This document shows positions 12,633-21,801 of a stretch of DNA of 64,000 nt, one piece after another. The position numbers were made by a program, and so were the translations under genes. The notes below the pieces were generated by a model. The model was not told the origin of the DNA. It made no database searches and worked only from the letters and a program-made list of their open reading frames with translations. The stretch comes from Sisyra terminalis (lineage: Eukaryota > Arthropoda > Insecta > Neuroptera > Sisyridae), in contig OY292274.1 of assembly GCA_958496175.1 (NCBI GenBank), forward strand, positions 64,428,630-64,492,629, in the 5' to 3' direction. The number at the start of each line of letters is the position of its first letter. Positions within the stretch are counted from its first letter, which is position 1.

Positions 12633-12711
12633 CGTGCATAAGCGCCAATAGCAGGAGGCTCGTTGTTAACGCAGCGGCGCTAGTTCCTGTTTGGAAATGC
12701 TTGTTCGTCAT
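12633..12711 (-). CDS. First coding exon of a secreted or membrane protein
   Basis: Read on the minus strand, CACCACC then ATG opens 26 codons plus one base before a consensus donor GTAAGT. The peptide starts MTNKHFQTGTSAAA and ends with a hydrophobic run, LTTSLLLLALMH, which looks like a signal peptide (basic/polar start, Leu-rich core). The intron phase is 1, a placement common after signal-peptide exons of immunoglobulin-superfamily and other extracellular animal proteins; that family link is only suggestive. The exon is more GC-rich and more complex than its surroundings. It is too short for an ORF scan. The remaining exons lie outside the window or below position 12633, where I could not find them. 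The gene is not identified. Confidence 0.65.
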
Positions 12712-12997
12712 GGTGGTGCTAGTCGTTTTTAATGGTTTGAAAGGATAATGAGGATGGCTTTGATGTGCTTTTGGAGATGTTTGGCTTAGTTAACAGAGAC
12801 TTGAGTGCAGGGATCAACTCATCGTCAGTCGGTGCGACAGGACGTGAATCCCTTCTGGCACCGGAATTTCACCAGGACGTCCTCTAGCACCGGAACTGAA
12901 TTCGTCTGTCGTGGCCGGACGTTTCACTGTATCTATTCTTCAGCACGGAGACGATACCAACTCGACTCAATCCTCTATATTCCCTTAACGAGATATT
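12712..12997 (-). other. 5' UTR part of the same exon
   Basis: Minus-strand sequence upstream of the ATG. It begins directly after TTTCTTTGTTGCAG, a strong polypyrimidine tract and acceptor, at 12997. It is GC-richer than its flanks and lacks transposon features. If the acceptor is used, the exon is 365 bp (12997-12633), mostly untranslated, and there must be at least one further 5' exon. The plus-strand open frame at 12805-13026 is its antisense and is not taken as a gene. Confidence 0.55.
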
Positions 12998-13549
12998 CTG
13001 CAACAAAGAAATCAATTTTTACTTAACTATTAACTGTTTTTGCAATTAGGTTACATCGGTATTTAATATAGAATAGACAAGTACTAGAAATGGATTGGTA
13101 GGAATGCATGGGGGAAATTTTGTTCAAGTTGGTATGTTTCCACTACAAAATAACGTTATTTTCACCACGTTTTAACATCTATCATATTTGAAATTGAAAG
13201 AAATAAACATTTACAAGAAATATTAAAAGGAATGGATATAATTCATGATTTTATGCCTAAAAATAAAATAAAAAGCCAAAATAAACCATTAAACTATACA
13301 GATATATGGAATACTGAAATAATTACTTCGTGTTTTTCTTATTATTGCTAATAACTTTATCATTTTTGCAGAAATTTCCAAAGCAATTTTCTTTAGATCA
13401 AGTTTATTCCCCGTCAATGTACAAAGTACATATATTCAACTGAAGAATTGTCCCAAAGATGTGGTAGCAGAGGTGGAAGCTAGTGAATTTAAAATATATA
13501 TAATAAGAAACGAAGAAGATGGTTTTAGTTAAATACGTTATATAGTAAA

Positions 13550-14495
13550 CTAGCTGATCCCCGCAACTTCGTCTGCGTAACATAGGTGTAGATTATGTTT
13601 TCTTTTCAAATTAGCCATTTGTAAAGGTATATGAAAATTTTTATTTTTCTTATTTCTTGTACGAAAACAATAATCATACTTAAAAACACTATTTTGTCAA
13701 CTTTAAAAAGATACATTTAATAAACTGTTGCAAAGAATAAAATTGTTCTATGTAATAATCAATTCATTTTCAAAAAATATTTATAATTATCTAAAAACAG
13801 TATGTCTATTGCGTATAGCTACGGTAGGTATACCTACCGTAGACCAGATAATCTGTAAATCAATCAGCATCTATACATAAATAGAAAATATCACAAAGAT
13901 CAATAAAGTTGGTCATTATTATAAGTAAAGAGCGGTGACCATGTGATATTTTTCAAATAACTTACATTTTTAAAGTTGGGATATCTTTCGAATGGAATGT
14001 TCAAATGGAATAATTCAAAAATTTATATAATGGTAATGAAGCAAACTTAAATATGAAGTCATTTATTTTGATAAGGATTAATCCCAAAGTATAAATAAAA
14101 GAGCTTTTATAGCGGTGGCATTTATATATATATTTTTAAAAAGAAAAAACACTTATTGTGACATAACTATAACAGTTAGACATATGCTGTCGCTCTATTT
14201 TTTGTAGATAATGATATCTTCTGCAAAATCGTACTACATTATTTTGTTCTGTAGCTAATAGTTTTCGCAGCGCACGCGATAAAAGAATGTTTTTTGGTAA
14301 TTTTTTCAGACTTTGGGTTACACTATTGGAGTTTTAGTATGGATTTCTAATTTTTTTGAAAATTTAATATAACCTATGTTTACCAAAAATAGTGTAGCTT
14401 CCCAACAGTGAAAGAATTTTTCAAATCGGTCAAATAGTTTCGGAACCTATTCAAAGCAAACAAACAATCAAATCTTTCCTCTTGATAATAATAAA
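13550..14495 (-). mobile_element. Non-autonomous Helitron, copy 1
   Basis: On the minus strand the 3' end is ...GACGAAGTTGCGGGGATCAGCTAG followed by T: a CTAG terminus preceded by a short hairpin (CGCA/TGCG around GACGAAGT), the standard Helitron 3' signal and the form seen in many insects. The 5' end aligns with the ATC-TATTATTATAAAGAGG start of the better copies, but its TC has mutated to TT. No Rep or helicase sequence is present. It is inserted inside the 3.3-kb foldback element, so it is younger than that element. Confidence 0.8.
13819..13842. repeat. 24-bp perfect palindrome inside the Helitron
   Basis: The core CGGTAGGTATACCTACCG is extended by CTA/TAG on the two sides. The same palindrome occurs in copies at 60910-60933 (full) and 51541-51558 (18-bp core), although neighbouring sequence has diverged or been deleted, which suggests conservation or recent common origin. 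Confidence 0.85.
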
Positions 14496-15450
14496 TAATA
14501 TTTGTGTTTTAGAACATATATTATAAATACATAATTTTTGTTTAATAATTTTTTTATGATTTGGTACAAGTACTTTTTCTACAAGGCACTCCTGGTAACA
14601 TCTCACTCTGTACTTCGTTTTTTCAAAAATTCGCGAACTTTTTCCATTCGCAAATTTGTTAATAATTCAGTTTTGGTTAATAATTGATTTTTTGTCGCTA
14701 CATATTAATCACGACTGGTTATTTCGCGAATTGAATTAAAAATCGAATAGAAAATGAGACGTTAAGTTAGTGGTATGTACAAAGGCTACTTGTACCCATG
14801 CTTTTATAAAATATTGTCTTCTTTCTTCCCAATTATGCTTTACATATTTAGACTTTGTACATATGGTCAATATTCAATTCATTAATACATTAATTTTAAC
14901 CTATTTTGGTAAATTTTGGTGTAAAAAAGAGTACTGGTATACTTTGTTTTACCCTCGAAAGTTTTTGAGCAACCATTTGAATAATTGTGCTAAGATTTAT
15001 TAAATTTTATTATTTAGTACATCAGCTATAACTTAAAATGTTTATAACACGTATTTAAACTTAAGAAAACTATTAAATCTAAAAATAATAAAAGGTTTCA
15101 TTAAAATTTTCTCCAATCGCTAGCATTACATAAAGGACTTGGCAATTTTTCACTGGTTGATTTCGCTTTGCCATAACAACTCATCAATAATAAGAAGAAA
15201 AAAAAATATCAGACGAGAACATCTACAGAAATGTCTGCAAAAATTTTGAAGTTATTCGCAAAAATTAAAAATATGAAGTAATTGTATCAATTTCAGTTTA
15301 CCAGTATTGTTTATTATTTTACTTTGACCTTTTATTTTATATTTGGGTACAAGATCATGAATTATAAGGAAATCCATTCCTTTTAATATTTCCAGTTAAT
15401 TTTTATTTCCACGTTGAATGTTTATTTCTGAATATTTTAAATATGGCGGT

Positions 15451-16245
15451 TAGGATGATTTTTTTTTTTGACTTTTTTTGGTCCCATCGTGAAATTTTGT
15501 TGGAAATACCAAAAAAAAAAAAGTTCTCTGAAAGTTTGAGCCCTTAATATTAATTTTAAGTCCTCGACCAAGACGTGTAAAGATTTCCCATTGAAAATAC
15601 ACGGAAACTCTGATTTTTTATTTTTAAATTTCTATATCTCAGCGGCATTTCATGGAATCGCTTTTACCGAAGATGGTTTTTTCTCAGAATTAAACGCTCT
15701 ACAAAAGTGCCCATTGCGACAAAGTCGTAACTCACACCGCTGAGGTAGTACGGGCCACTGAACCTGATTTTTCCATAAAATTTGCGTTTTTTTTTGCATT
15801 TATCTCGTAAATAACAAGAGCTACGGAAAAATAATAAATGAAAAACTTGTAGAGAATTTGATTTCCTACAAAAAAGTTCCTGTAGACCAAATCGCGAAGA
15901 TCAATATTAAACGAGATATTAAGCCTTGAATTTTATGGGAAAATCAGGTTCAGTGGCCCGTACTACCTCACCGGTGTGAGTTACGACTTTGTCGCAATGG
16001 GCACTTTTGTAGAGCGTTTAATTCTGAGAAAAAACCATCTTCGGTAAAAGCGATCCCATGAAATGCCGCTGAGATATAGAAATTTAAAAATAAAAATCAG
16101 AGTTTCCGTGTATTTTCAATGGGAAATCTTTACACGTCTTGGTCGAGGACTTAAAATTAATATTATGGGCTCAAACTTTCAGAGAATTTTTTTTTTGGTA
16201 TTTCCAACAAAATTTCACGATGGGACCAAAAAAAAAATCACCCTA
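15451..16245. mobile_element. 795-bp foldback element, 8-bp TSD ATGGCGGT
   Basis: Starts TAGGATGATTTTTTT and ends ...AAAATCACCCTA, flanked by ATGGCGGT at 15443-15450 and 16246-16253. The arms of about 300 bp are almost identical and include GGAAATACCAAAAAAAA, CTCGACCAAGACGTGTAAAG and CTCAGCGGCATTTCATGG. The centre (15740-15970) is partly self-complementary. The frame at 16063-16269 runs through an arm and is not a gene. An 8-bp duplication fits hAT-like or other DDE elements; no transposase is present. A half copy lies at 63564-63883. Confidence 0.75.
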
Positions 16246-16392
16246 ATGGCGGTAGATGTTAACACGTGATGAAAATAATAACGTTATTTCGCAAACGAGT
16301 ATATAAGGCGTAAGAACATACCAACTTTAAAAAAAAATCCCCCATGCATTCCTACCAACCCATTTCTAGTACTTGTCAATTGTCTATACTTT

Positions 16393-17586
16393 GACCGTTT
16401 TTCCACTCGGTTTTATTAGATGGTGATGTTAATTTGGGTGGAATGAAATTAATTTTTCTTGAGTGGCACAATTTCGCTAAAATATAAACCATTTTTCAAT
16501 TAACTCAAATGAAATATGAGCGAAAGAGGTTAAGTGCGGAATTAATAAGATGAAACATAATTAAATGTTAATTACACGACAACTAATTTGATGGAAGAGA
16601 TATTCAAACATGTCGAATGTGTACATAAGACGTGGCGGCGTAAAGCTTGACAAAGTCTCCGCCATCCAGCCTCGTTCGTGTCCTTGTCATTATAATTATG
16701 TGCCTTAAAATGTGTTTCTAACAAATTAGACGATAAATCTCCCGCAAAGCTTCTGTAATGAGTAAAAATAATTTACAGAGTCTAACGAGTAACCTACATA
16801 TATATATAGTTATTGTCTCACTTCCACGCGGCCACGTGTCACCGGATGGGAAAAAGGACGGGCAATCATTTTAGATTACACACGTAGACGAAATGTTTTG
16901 CACCACGTGTGTGCCAAGTTAAAACTTAATTTCTGTATGAATTTTATGAAAGACATTCGCCATCTTTTCCATATATTTCACCAGGGCAAATTGAAAAAAA
17001 TCCCTCTAATTTTTGCAATCATCGTGGAAAACATCTAAACGACGATCATGTAATTCCCCCAACAATGTTTATGGTTTTCAACTTTAATTCAATTTTTAAT
17101 TAGTTTTGCGTATAACGCACTTTTGTATAACACTTGTAGATGGTAAAGTCGGAATGGGGAAAAGTTTAAAAAAATAAACAATAAATATAAGAAAAAGGGA
17201 AATGGGTTTCCTTGCCCACGAATTATTTATCTGTTGAAGAATGAAAATTAAACTAAAGATTATTTACATCATGATATATAACTAAAGAAATTTATACTTT
17301 AGAAACACTTCTAATTACTTCTATAAGAGTTGGCAAAAGTTTACTTCAAAATATTTGCAATTAATCAGTTTCTTATTATATTGTCCTATTATCCAATTTG
17401 ATGGCATGAATCTATAAGTGTAGAATAGTGTAAGTAATTTCGTTTTTTCCCGAAAAAAGATTTAATTGTAATTTTTTGCACTCATTTTATAATTAAGACG
17501 TATAATCACTGTATGTTTTGAGAGCTAATATAGCAAGGCTTGTATGTGAAAAAGCTCAAGTGATTCTACGTAAAAGTTTTTGGTAC
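16393..17586. other. Unannotated stretch
   Basis: AT-rich DNA with a more complex patch at about 16625-16690 (ACGTGGCGGCGTAAAGC...CTCGTTCGTG) and another at about 16820-16915 containing three CACGTG or CACGTGT-like strings. These may be conserved or regulatory but carry no identified feature. Confidence 0.4.
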
Positions 17587-17878
17587 ATGTCCTTTATAAA
17601 TACGGAGAGCAAAAACCAGAATTTTTCTCCAATATTACTTGTTGACTATAGAAAAGGTAAAATGGTGTTCAATCAAGAAAATATTAACCGACGTATATGC
17701 AGAAGATGTATTGGCAGCACGCCAGTGCCAAAACTAATTTGTAAGATTTAGGTTCGGCAATTTTGATGTTGAAGATGCACCACGGTCTGAAAGACCAGTT
17801 TTAGCTGATCAAGTCTCAATGAAATCATTGATTGATGCAAACCAGTGAATAACAACACGTGAGATCGGTACAAGGTAA
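17587..17878 (+). pseudogene. mariner transposase, N-terminal relic
   Basis: Starts MSFINTESKNQNFSPILLVD then YRKGK, matching the first helix-turn-helix region of mariner transposases. After one frameshift near 17690 the third frame reads DVYAEDVLAARQCQN-stop-FVRFR and GNFDVEDAPRSERPV, then ANQ-stop-ITTREIG. The EDAPRSGRPV-type linker and ITTREI helix are diagnostic of the mariner DNA-binding domain. Two stops and a frameshift show it is dead. The catalytic DD34D half is missing; an unrelated palindrome starts about 40 bp downstream. Confidence 0.85.
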
Positions 17879-17915
17879 AATTTACCAAATTTAATTATTA
17901 ATGACCCACTTTATT

Positions 17916-18230
17916 TTGGAATTTTTTAACTAACGAACAAATAAATATAAAAAAACGAACAATATAGCTTTCTTGAAGGGAATTTAAGGTTCTACAAAAA
18001 AGGTCTCTTAACATTTTTACATAAAATCACTCTTTCAAAAATGGTTCAACAACAAAAAAAAACAATAATTTAATTTTTCTTTCAACTTTAATTGTGAATA
18101 ACTTTTGAAAACGTGATTTTATGTAAAAACGTTAAAAGACTTTTTTTTGTAGAGCATTAAATTTCCTTTAAGAATCTATATTGTTCGTTTTTTTATATTT
18201 ATTTGTTCGTTAGTTACAAAATTCAAAAAT
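17916..18230. repeat. 315-bp palindromic element downstream of mariner
   Basis: Inverted repeat with arms of about 120 bp: left arm AACTAACGAACAAATAAATA and ATAAAATCAC; right arm TATTTATTTGTTCGTTAGTT and GTGATTTTAT. Spacer about 18025-18105. No coding. It probably belongs to the foldback class seen elsewhere, but the ends are unclear. Confidence 0.6.
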
Positions 18231-18289
18231 ACAGAAGATAAATCTAAAAATTATATCAATGTCTGAAGCTTGATTGTTCGGAAACGGCG

Positions 18290-18551
18290 TATCCGGTAAA
18301 AATTTTCAAAGAGACCTTTTTTAAAGGAAATTTAATTTTCTATAAATATTTGTGCAAATAATTTTTTTTACCTTGATTGACAGCATTGACGTAAAAATTA
18401 AAGAACCAATAAAAAATGGAAATTAAAGATGATAGACTTCTTAATATTTATATTAAATCCTCAAACCTTCCTGATATTTTTTTTTTGTCACCTTGAACAA
18501 TATTTTCGATTTACTTTTCAATAAAAAAAAATCTTTTTTTGGCCCAGTCTA
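18290..18551. repeat. Half-element ending in GGCCCAGTCTA
   Basis: Shares AATTTTCAAAGAGAC, a run AAATTAAAGATGATAGAC, TCAAACCTTCC and the terminal block TTTTTTTGGCCCAGTCTA with 53960-54203. A related end lies at 18905-19027. These appear to be single-sided remains of an inverted-repeat DNA transposon family. Confidence 0.5.
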
Positions 18552-18904
18552 ATAAACAATATAGGTACTGGCTTAATTTTTAAAATTATTAACTTCATTG
18601 AAAAAAATATAATTCAAAAAAATTATTAGTCTAAGGTTACAACCATGGTAAATCAACCTCGGAAAATATTTTAATAATACTTTGTTAGTATTAAGGTGCT
18701 AATCAAATATTAAGGTCCTAGAAGATCCAGATTTTCACCTCAATTAGTTCTAGTGATAAAAATTATAAGTTATTAAAAACAGGAACATTTTTATCTTAGA
18801 AATTACTAAATTGATTGATCTAAATTTTTCAAGAGATCTAGTTGATATGGCCTTCTTTATAAAAAATTACCAAAAATATAGCCTAATGAATTCTATAAAA
18901 AACA

Positions 18905-19027
18905 TATTTTTTTCTTAATACTAATATTAAAGGCTCAAACCTTTCCGATATTTTTTTTTGTCATTTTGAACTATATTTTCGATATACTTTACAAAAAAAA
19001 AAATAGTTGATTGTTTTGGCTGTCTAA
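18905..19027. repeat. Second copy of the GGCCCAGTCTA-type end
   Basis: Contains AATATTAAAGGCTCAAACC, the GATATTTTTTTTTGTCA block and a degenerate terminus TTTTGGCTGTCTAATAAA, in the same orientation as 18430-18551. Confidence 0.45.
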
Positions 19028-19199
19028 TAAATATGATTTGATATTTTAAGGACAATTTGAGTAGGGTGAATATTACAGTGGAAGATATTATTATTGTTAT
19101 ATTGTTGAAGAGTTTATTTTCTAACTTTTAATTATAAAATTGCAACATAGGTAGTTTTGAACCCCAAACCGTTAGTCGCATCTTTTCCATAGTAACAAT

Positions 19200-19444
19200 C
19201 AGCCCCCGCTTTAGGGGTGGGCAACCCGGGCGGTCACCCGGGGCGGAAAATTTCAGGGGCGGCATTTTGTCATATTTGATATACAATATGAACAAAAATG
19301 TGAAAAAATTAGTTTTTAGTTAAAAAAATATTTTTCCAAAAAATTAAAAACGTTGTGATATTAAAACTCTGTGTTTTTGCAACCCTGAAGGGGCGGCATT
19401 TTTTCATCTTGCCCAGGGCGGCAAATTTGCTAAAGCGGGGCCTG
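19200..19444. mobile_element. 245-bp hAT MITE, TSD GTAACAAT
   Basis: Terminal repeats CAGCCCCCGCTTTAG and CTAAAGCGGGGCCTG are flanked by a perfect 8-bp duplication GTAACAAT (19192-19199 and 19445-19452). The interior has GGGCGGC-rich subterminal repeats, making it a GC island in AT-rich DNA. It has no coding capacity. Confidence 0.9.
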
Positions 19445-20560
19445 GTAACAATGAACAGCATATGAAGGGAATGAATAATACTGCAACAGAAGAGTTAAGT
19501 ACAAAGCCTTTAATGCAAAAATAATTTAATTTAATAGTTGATTATAAAATCGCTTAAATGCATTTAAAACTTAAGCGGCAACAAAGTGAATAATTCACTC
19601 TAATAAAATCTCGAATAAATGCAGTTTGGAATTTAATTTATATTTGATTAAAATTTTATAAATATGTCGGAAACATTTCCGGATAAACAATGGAGAATAT
19701 TATGTGGGTAAACTATTCGCCGGTTGCTCTCTCAGATAATTCATTATCCTTTGTATGGTGTACGTCTACGTCTATCTTGCATCTATATAGAGCGCACAGG
19801 CTAAAAGTTAATTAATTTCTGAATAGATTCATTTCCTATTATAACTGTTTTCTTACTAATGTAGTTGATGTATCGTAACTTCTACCCCCCCAACCCCCCC
19901 AACCAGCCCCCCTCATTTCCAGCATTTCACTTGACCTCAGAGCTTTCAGTTGTTTAGTTATTGATACGCTTTGATCAATTTTATAATTAAGTTGGAAATG
20001 AAATGGGCGAAACGGCAAAAGTTGACTTTCTTTGAACTCAAAGGAAAAACACATCTGAATATGAAGTATTTCCATTCGGGGTGTTCTCTGTACTACGATA
20101 AACATCCTCAAATTTAAATATTAAGTTTTGTTTGAGGGGGTGGGGGAGTTTGGGGGGGGGACGTCAACGTAAATGAAATGAATCACATTTGACGTCGACT
20201 TTACCTTTTATAGAATACACTATGGACGGAAGGATGGACGGACGGACGAAAGTACTTAGACGGTAACTAATATTTTAATGGACGATGGTGGTTGGAAAAC
20301 TCGAACCTTTAGTCGGAAAACTGACCTTACGTCTATCCGTCATCTCGACCATTACATGACTTTTTACTTATTTACGTATACGATAACGTTGTGTATCCAA
20401 TTACATTAAATCAGCTGAATGATATGGAACATTCAGGTAACATGGAGAAAAGCTGCCCCACAATTCACCCCCAACTTCGACGGTTCAGCTATTTATTATT
20501 ATTTCGACGAATATAATTCACATGCACCCCGCCAATGGTACCATCCCTTAACACTTTAAC
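19445..20560. other. Unannotated stretch with simple repeats
   Basis: Contains a C/T-rich run at 19884-19916, a G-rich run GTGGGGGAGTTTGGGGGGGG at about 20139-20160 and a GGAC/GGAT tetranucleotide cluster at 20222-20247. The minus-strand frame 19839-20111 spans the C-rich run and is not convincing. No gene supported. Confidence 0.5.
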
Positions 20561-21420
20561 AGTAAAATAGGACACATTTTTGAAGCTCAAATTGAAATAA
20601 TCCAATTGGGTTTGTGATTTTTTTTTTTTTGTGATAAATGGAAAGATCATATATAAGTTTTATAGCAAAACTATTTTTTATTTTTTTATTTTCGCAATAA
20701 TTTAAAAGCTATTTCAAAATAAAAATTAATTTTTGAATCTAGTACCGAAAACACGCCGACAGCTCCCGAACAAACACGAGCGCGTGTGACGTCCTAATGT
20801 TAGTTGTCACTCATTGCAGTTGATACAGAAATAATAAGTACAGTGTTTTGATTGATTTAATTCTGTTGTGATAGTTAAATATTGAAATTCATATTGAGCA
20901 TGTCGAACCTTAAAAGTTATCGTTCTTGTTTTGTACCATTATGAACGAATACTACAAAAACAACTCCTAACAAAATGTTTTTAAATGTTCCCCAAGATGG
21001 CAAACGTCGAAATAAATGGTTTCAAGCAGTGCAGGAATATTATCATACTTTGCCTTTATAAATCCTTTATCACACATAGCTAATTGGAATCAACTAACGA
21101 CTCGTTTTTTAGCAATAAATTTTCAATATTATTGTCTAGTCACGAGTAATAGCTGTAAACGCTGTACTGTTATTAAATAGCTATAACATTATGACGTCAC
21201 AACTATGGTGACCACTCATGGCGCGTTTAAAGTCACGTGATTTTTTTTTAAATTTTATCAATTTTTAATCGTTTATAATTAATTGGAAAAAAAATTTTTT
21301 TTTTAAGTTTTTTGCATTAAATATCAATATTATTAATAATAAAGTTTTAAAATACATGAAAAAAATCAATAATTTTTTTTTTTTTTCAAAATCCCAATTG
21401 AAAACAAGTGTCTTTTACAT
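20561..21420. mobile_element. Possible DNA transposon remnant carrying a THAP fragment
   Basis: A weak inverted repeat joins GTAAAATAGGACACA...CAATTGGG near 20562-20612 with the complement of CCCAATTGAAAACAAGTGTC near 21393-21415, both next to long T runs. Between them lies the THAP relic. P-element and related transposases carry THAP domains, so a P-like or other THAP-bearing element is plausible. Ends and duplication are not certain. Confidence 0.35.
20900..21061 (+). pseudogene. THAP zinc-finger domain, N-terminal fragment
   Basis: From ATG the frame reads MSNLKSYRSCFVPL, then a TGA where the second zinc-binding Cys is expected (TGT to TGA), then TNTTKTTPNKMFLNVPQDGK followed by RRNKWFQAVQ and a stop. 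The C-x4-C start, the FxxVP segment and RxxW are the order of a THAP domain. The C-terminal CxxH pair is absent. THAP domains bind DNA and occur in P-element-type transposases and in many insect genes. It is a dead fragment; which parent it came from is unknown. Confidence 0.7.
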
Positions 21421-21742
21421 TTGTATGAAATTGGTTTTTAAGGACTCATTTTAAAAAATCGTTTGCATCGAAAATTGCAACACTTACAAATGCAATGTTC
21501 TCGCTGGGTAAAGAGTTTCAACGTTGTCGCAACAATAACCCAAACTAATTTCCATAAATGCATTGGTAAATTTTCCATTTTTGATAATATGATCTGGTGT
21601 GTTTTCTTCGTGTTTCAGTTATAAGCAACAATCGAGAATCCCATATAAGCCGGCCGGATCTCGGAAGCAATTCTCCGAACGTCTCGCGAAAATCTTCAGT
21701 ATTATTTGCAGCCTTTCGACGAAACCCATATTATGTAAATCC

Positions 21743-21790
21743 CCTTTGTATATGTATATATATATATATATATAGATATAGATGCACGGA
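21743..21790. repeat. TA/GATA microsatellite
   Basis: An alternating TA run followed by AGATATAGATG. It generates spurious IYIY-type frames on both strands. Confidence 0.8.
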
Positions 21791-21801
21791 TACCATACGA
21801 C

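Larger units (their letters stand above)
13068..16392. mobile_element. 3.3-kb foldback element with nested insertions
   Basis: Outer inverted repeats: the left arm (from about 13068) contains GACAAGTACTAGAAATGG and AATGCATGGGGG; the right arm (to about 16392) contains their complements CCATTTCTAGTACTTGTC and CCCCCATGCATT. Arms continue inwards through ATAACGTTATTT and an ATCATGAATTATA block (13240-13260 versus 15350-15400). The right arm is split by the 15451-16245 foldback, and the body carries a Helitron at 13550-14495. Between 13369 and 13532 a TTGCAG acceptor precedes a short stop-containing frame that might be a transposase remnant, but I cannot identify it. Confidence 0.6.

Noticed and set aside
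12805..13026. 73-codon plus-strand frame
   Set aside because: Antisense of the 5' UTR exon; splice signals and the start codon favour the minus strand.
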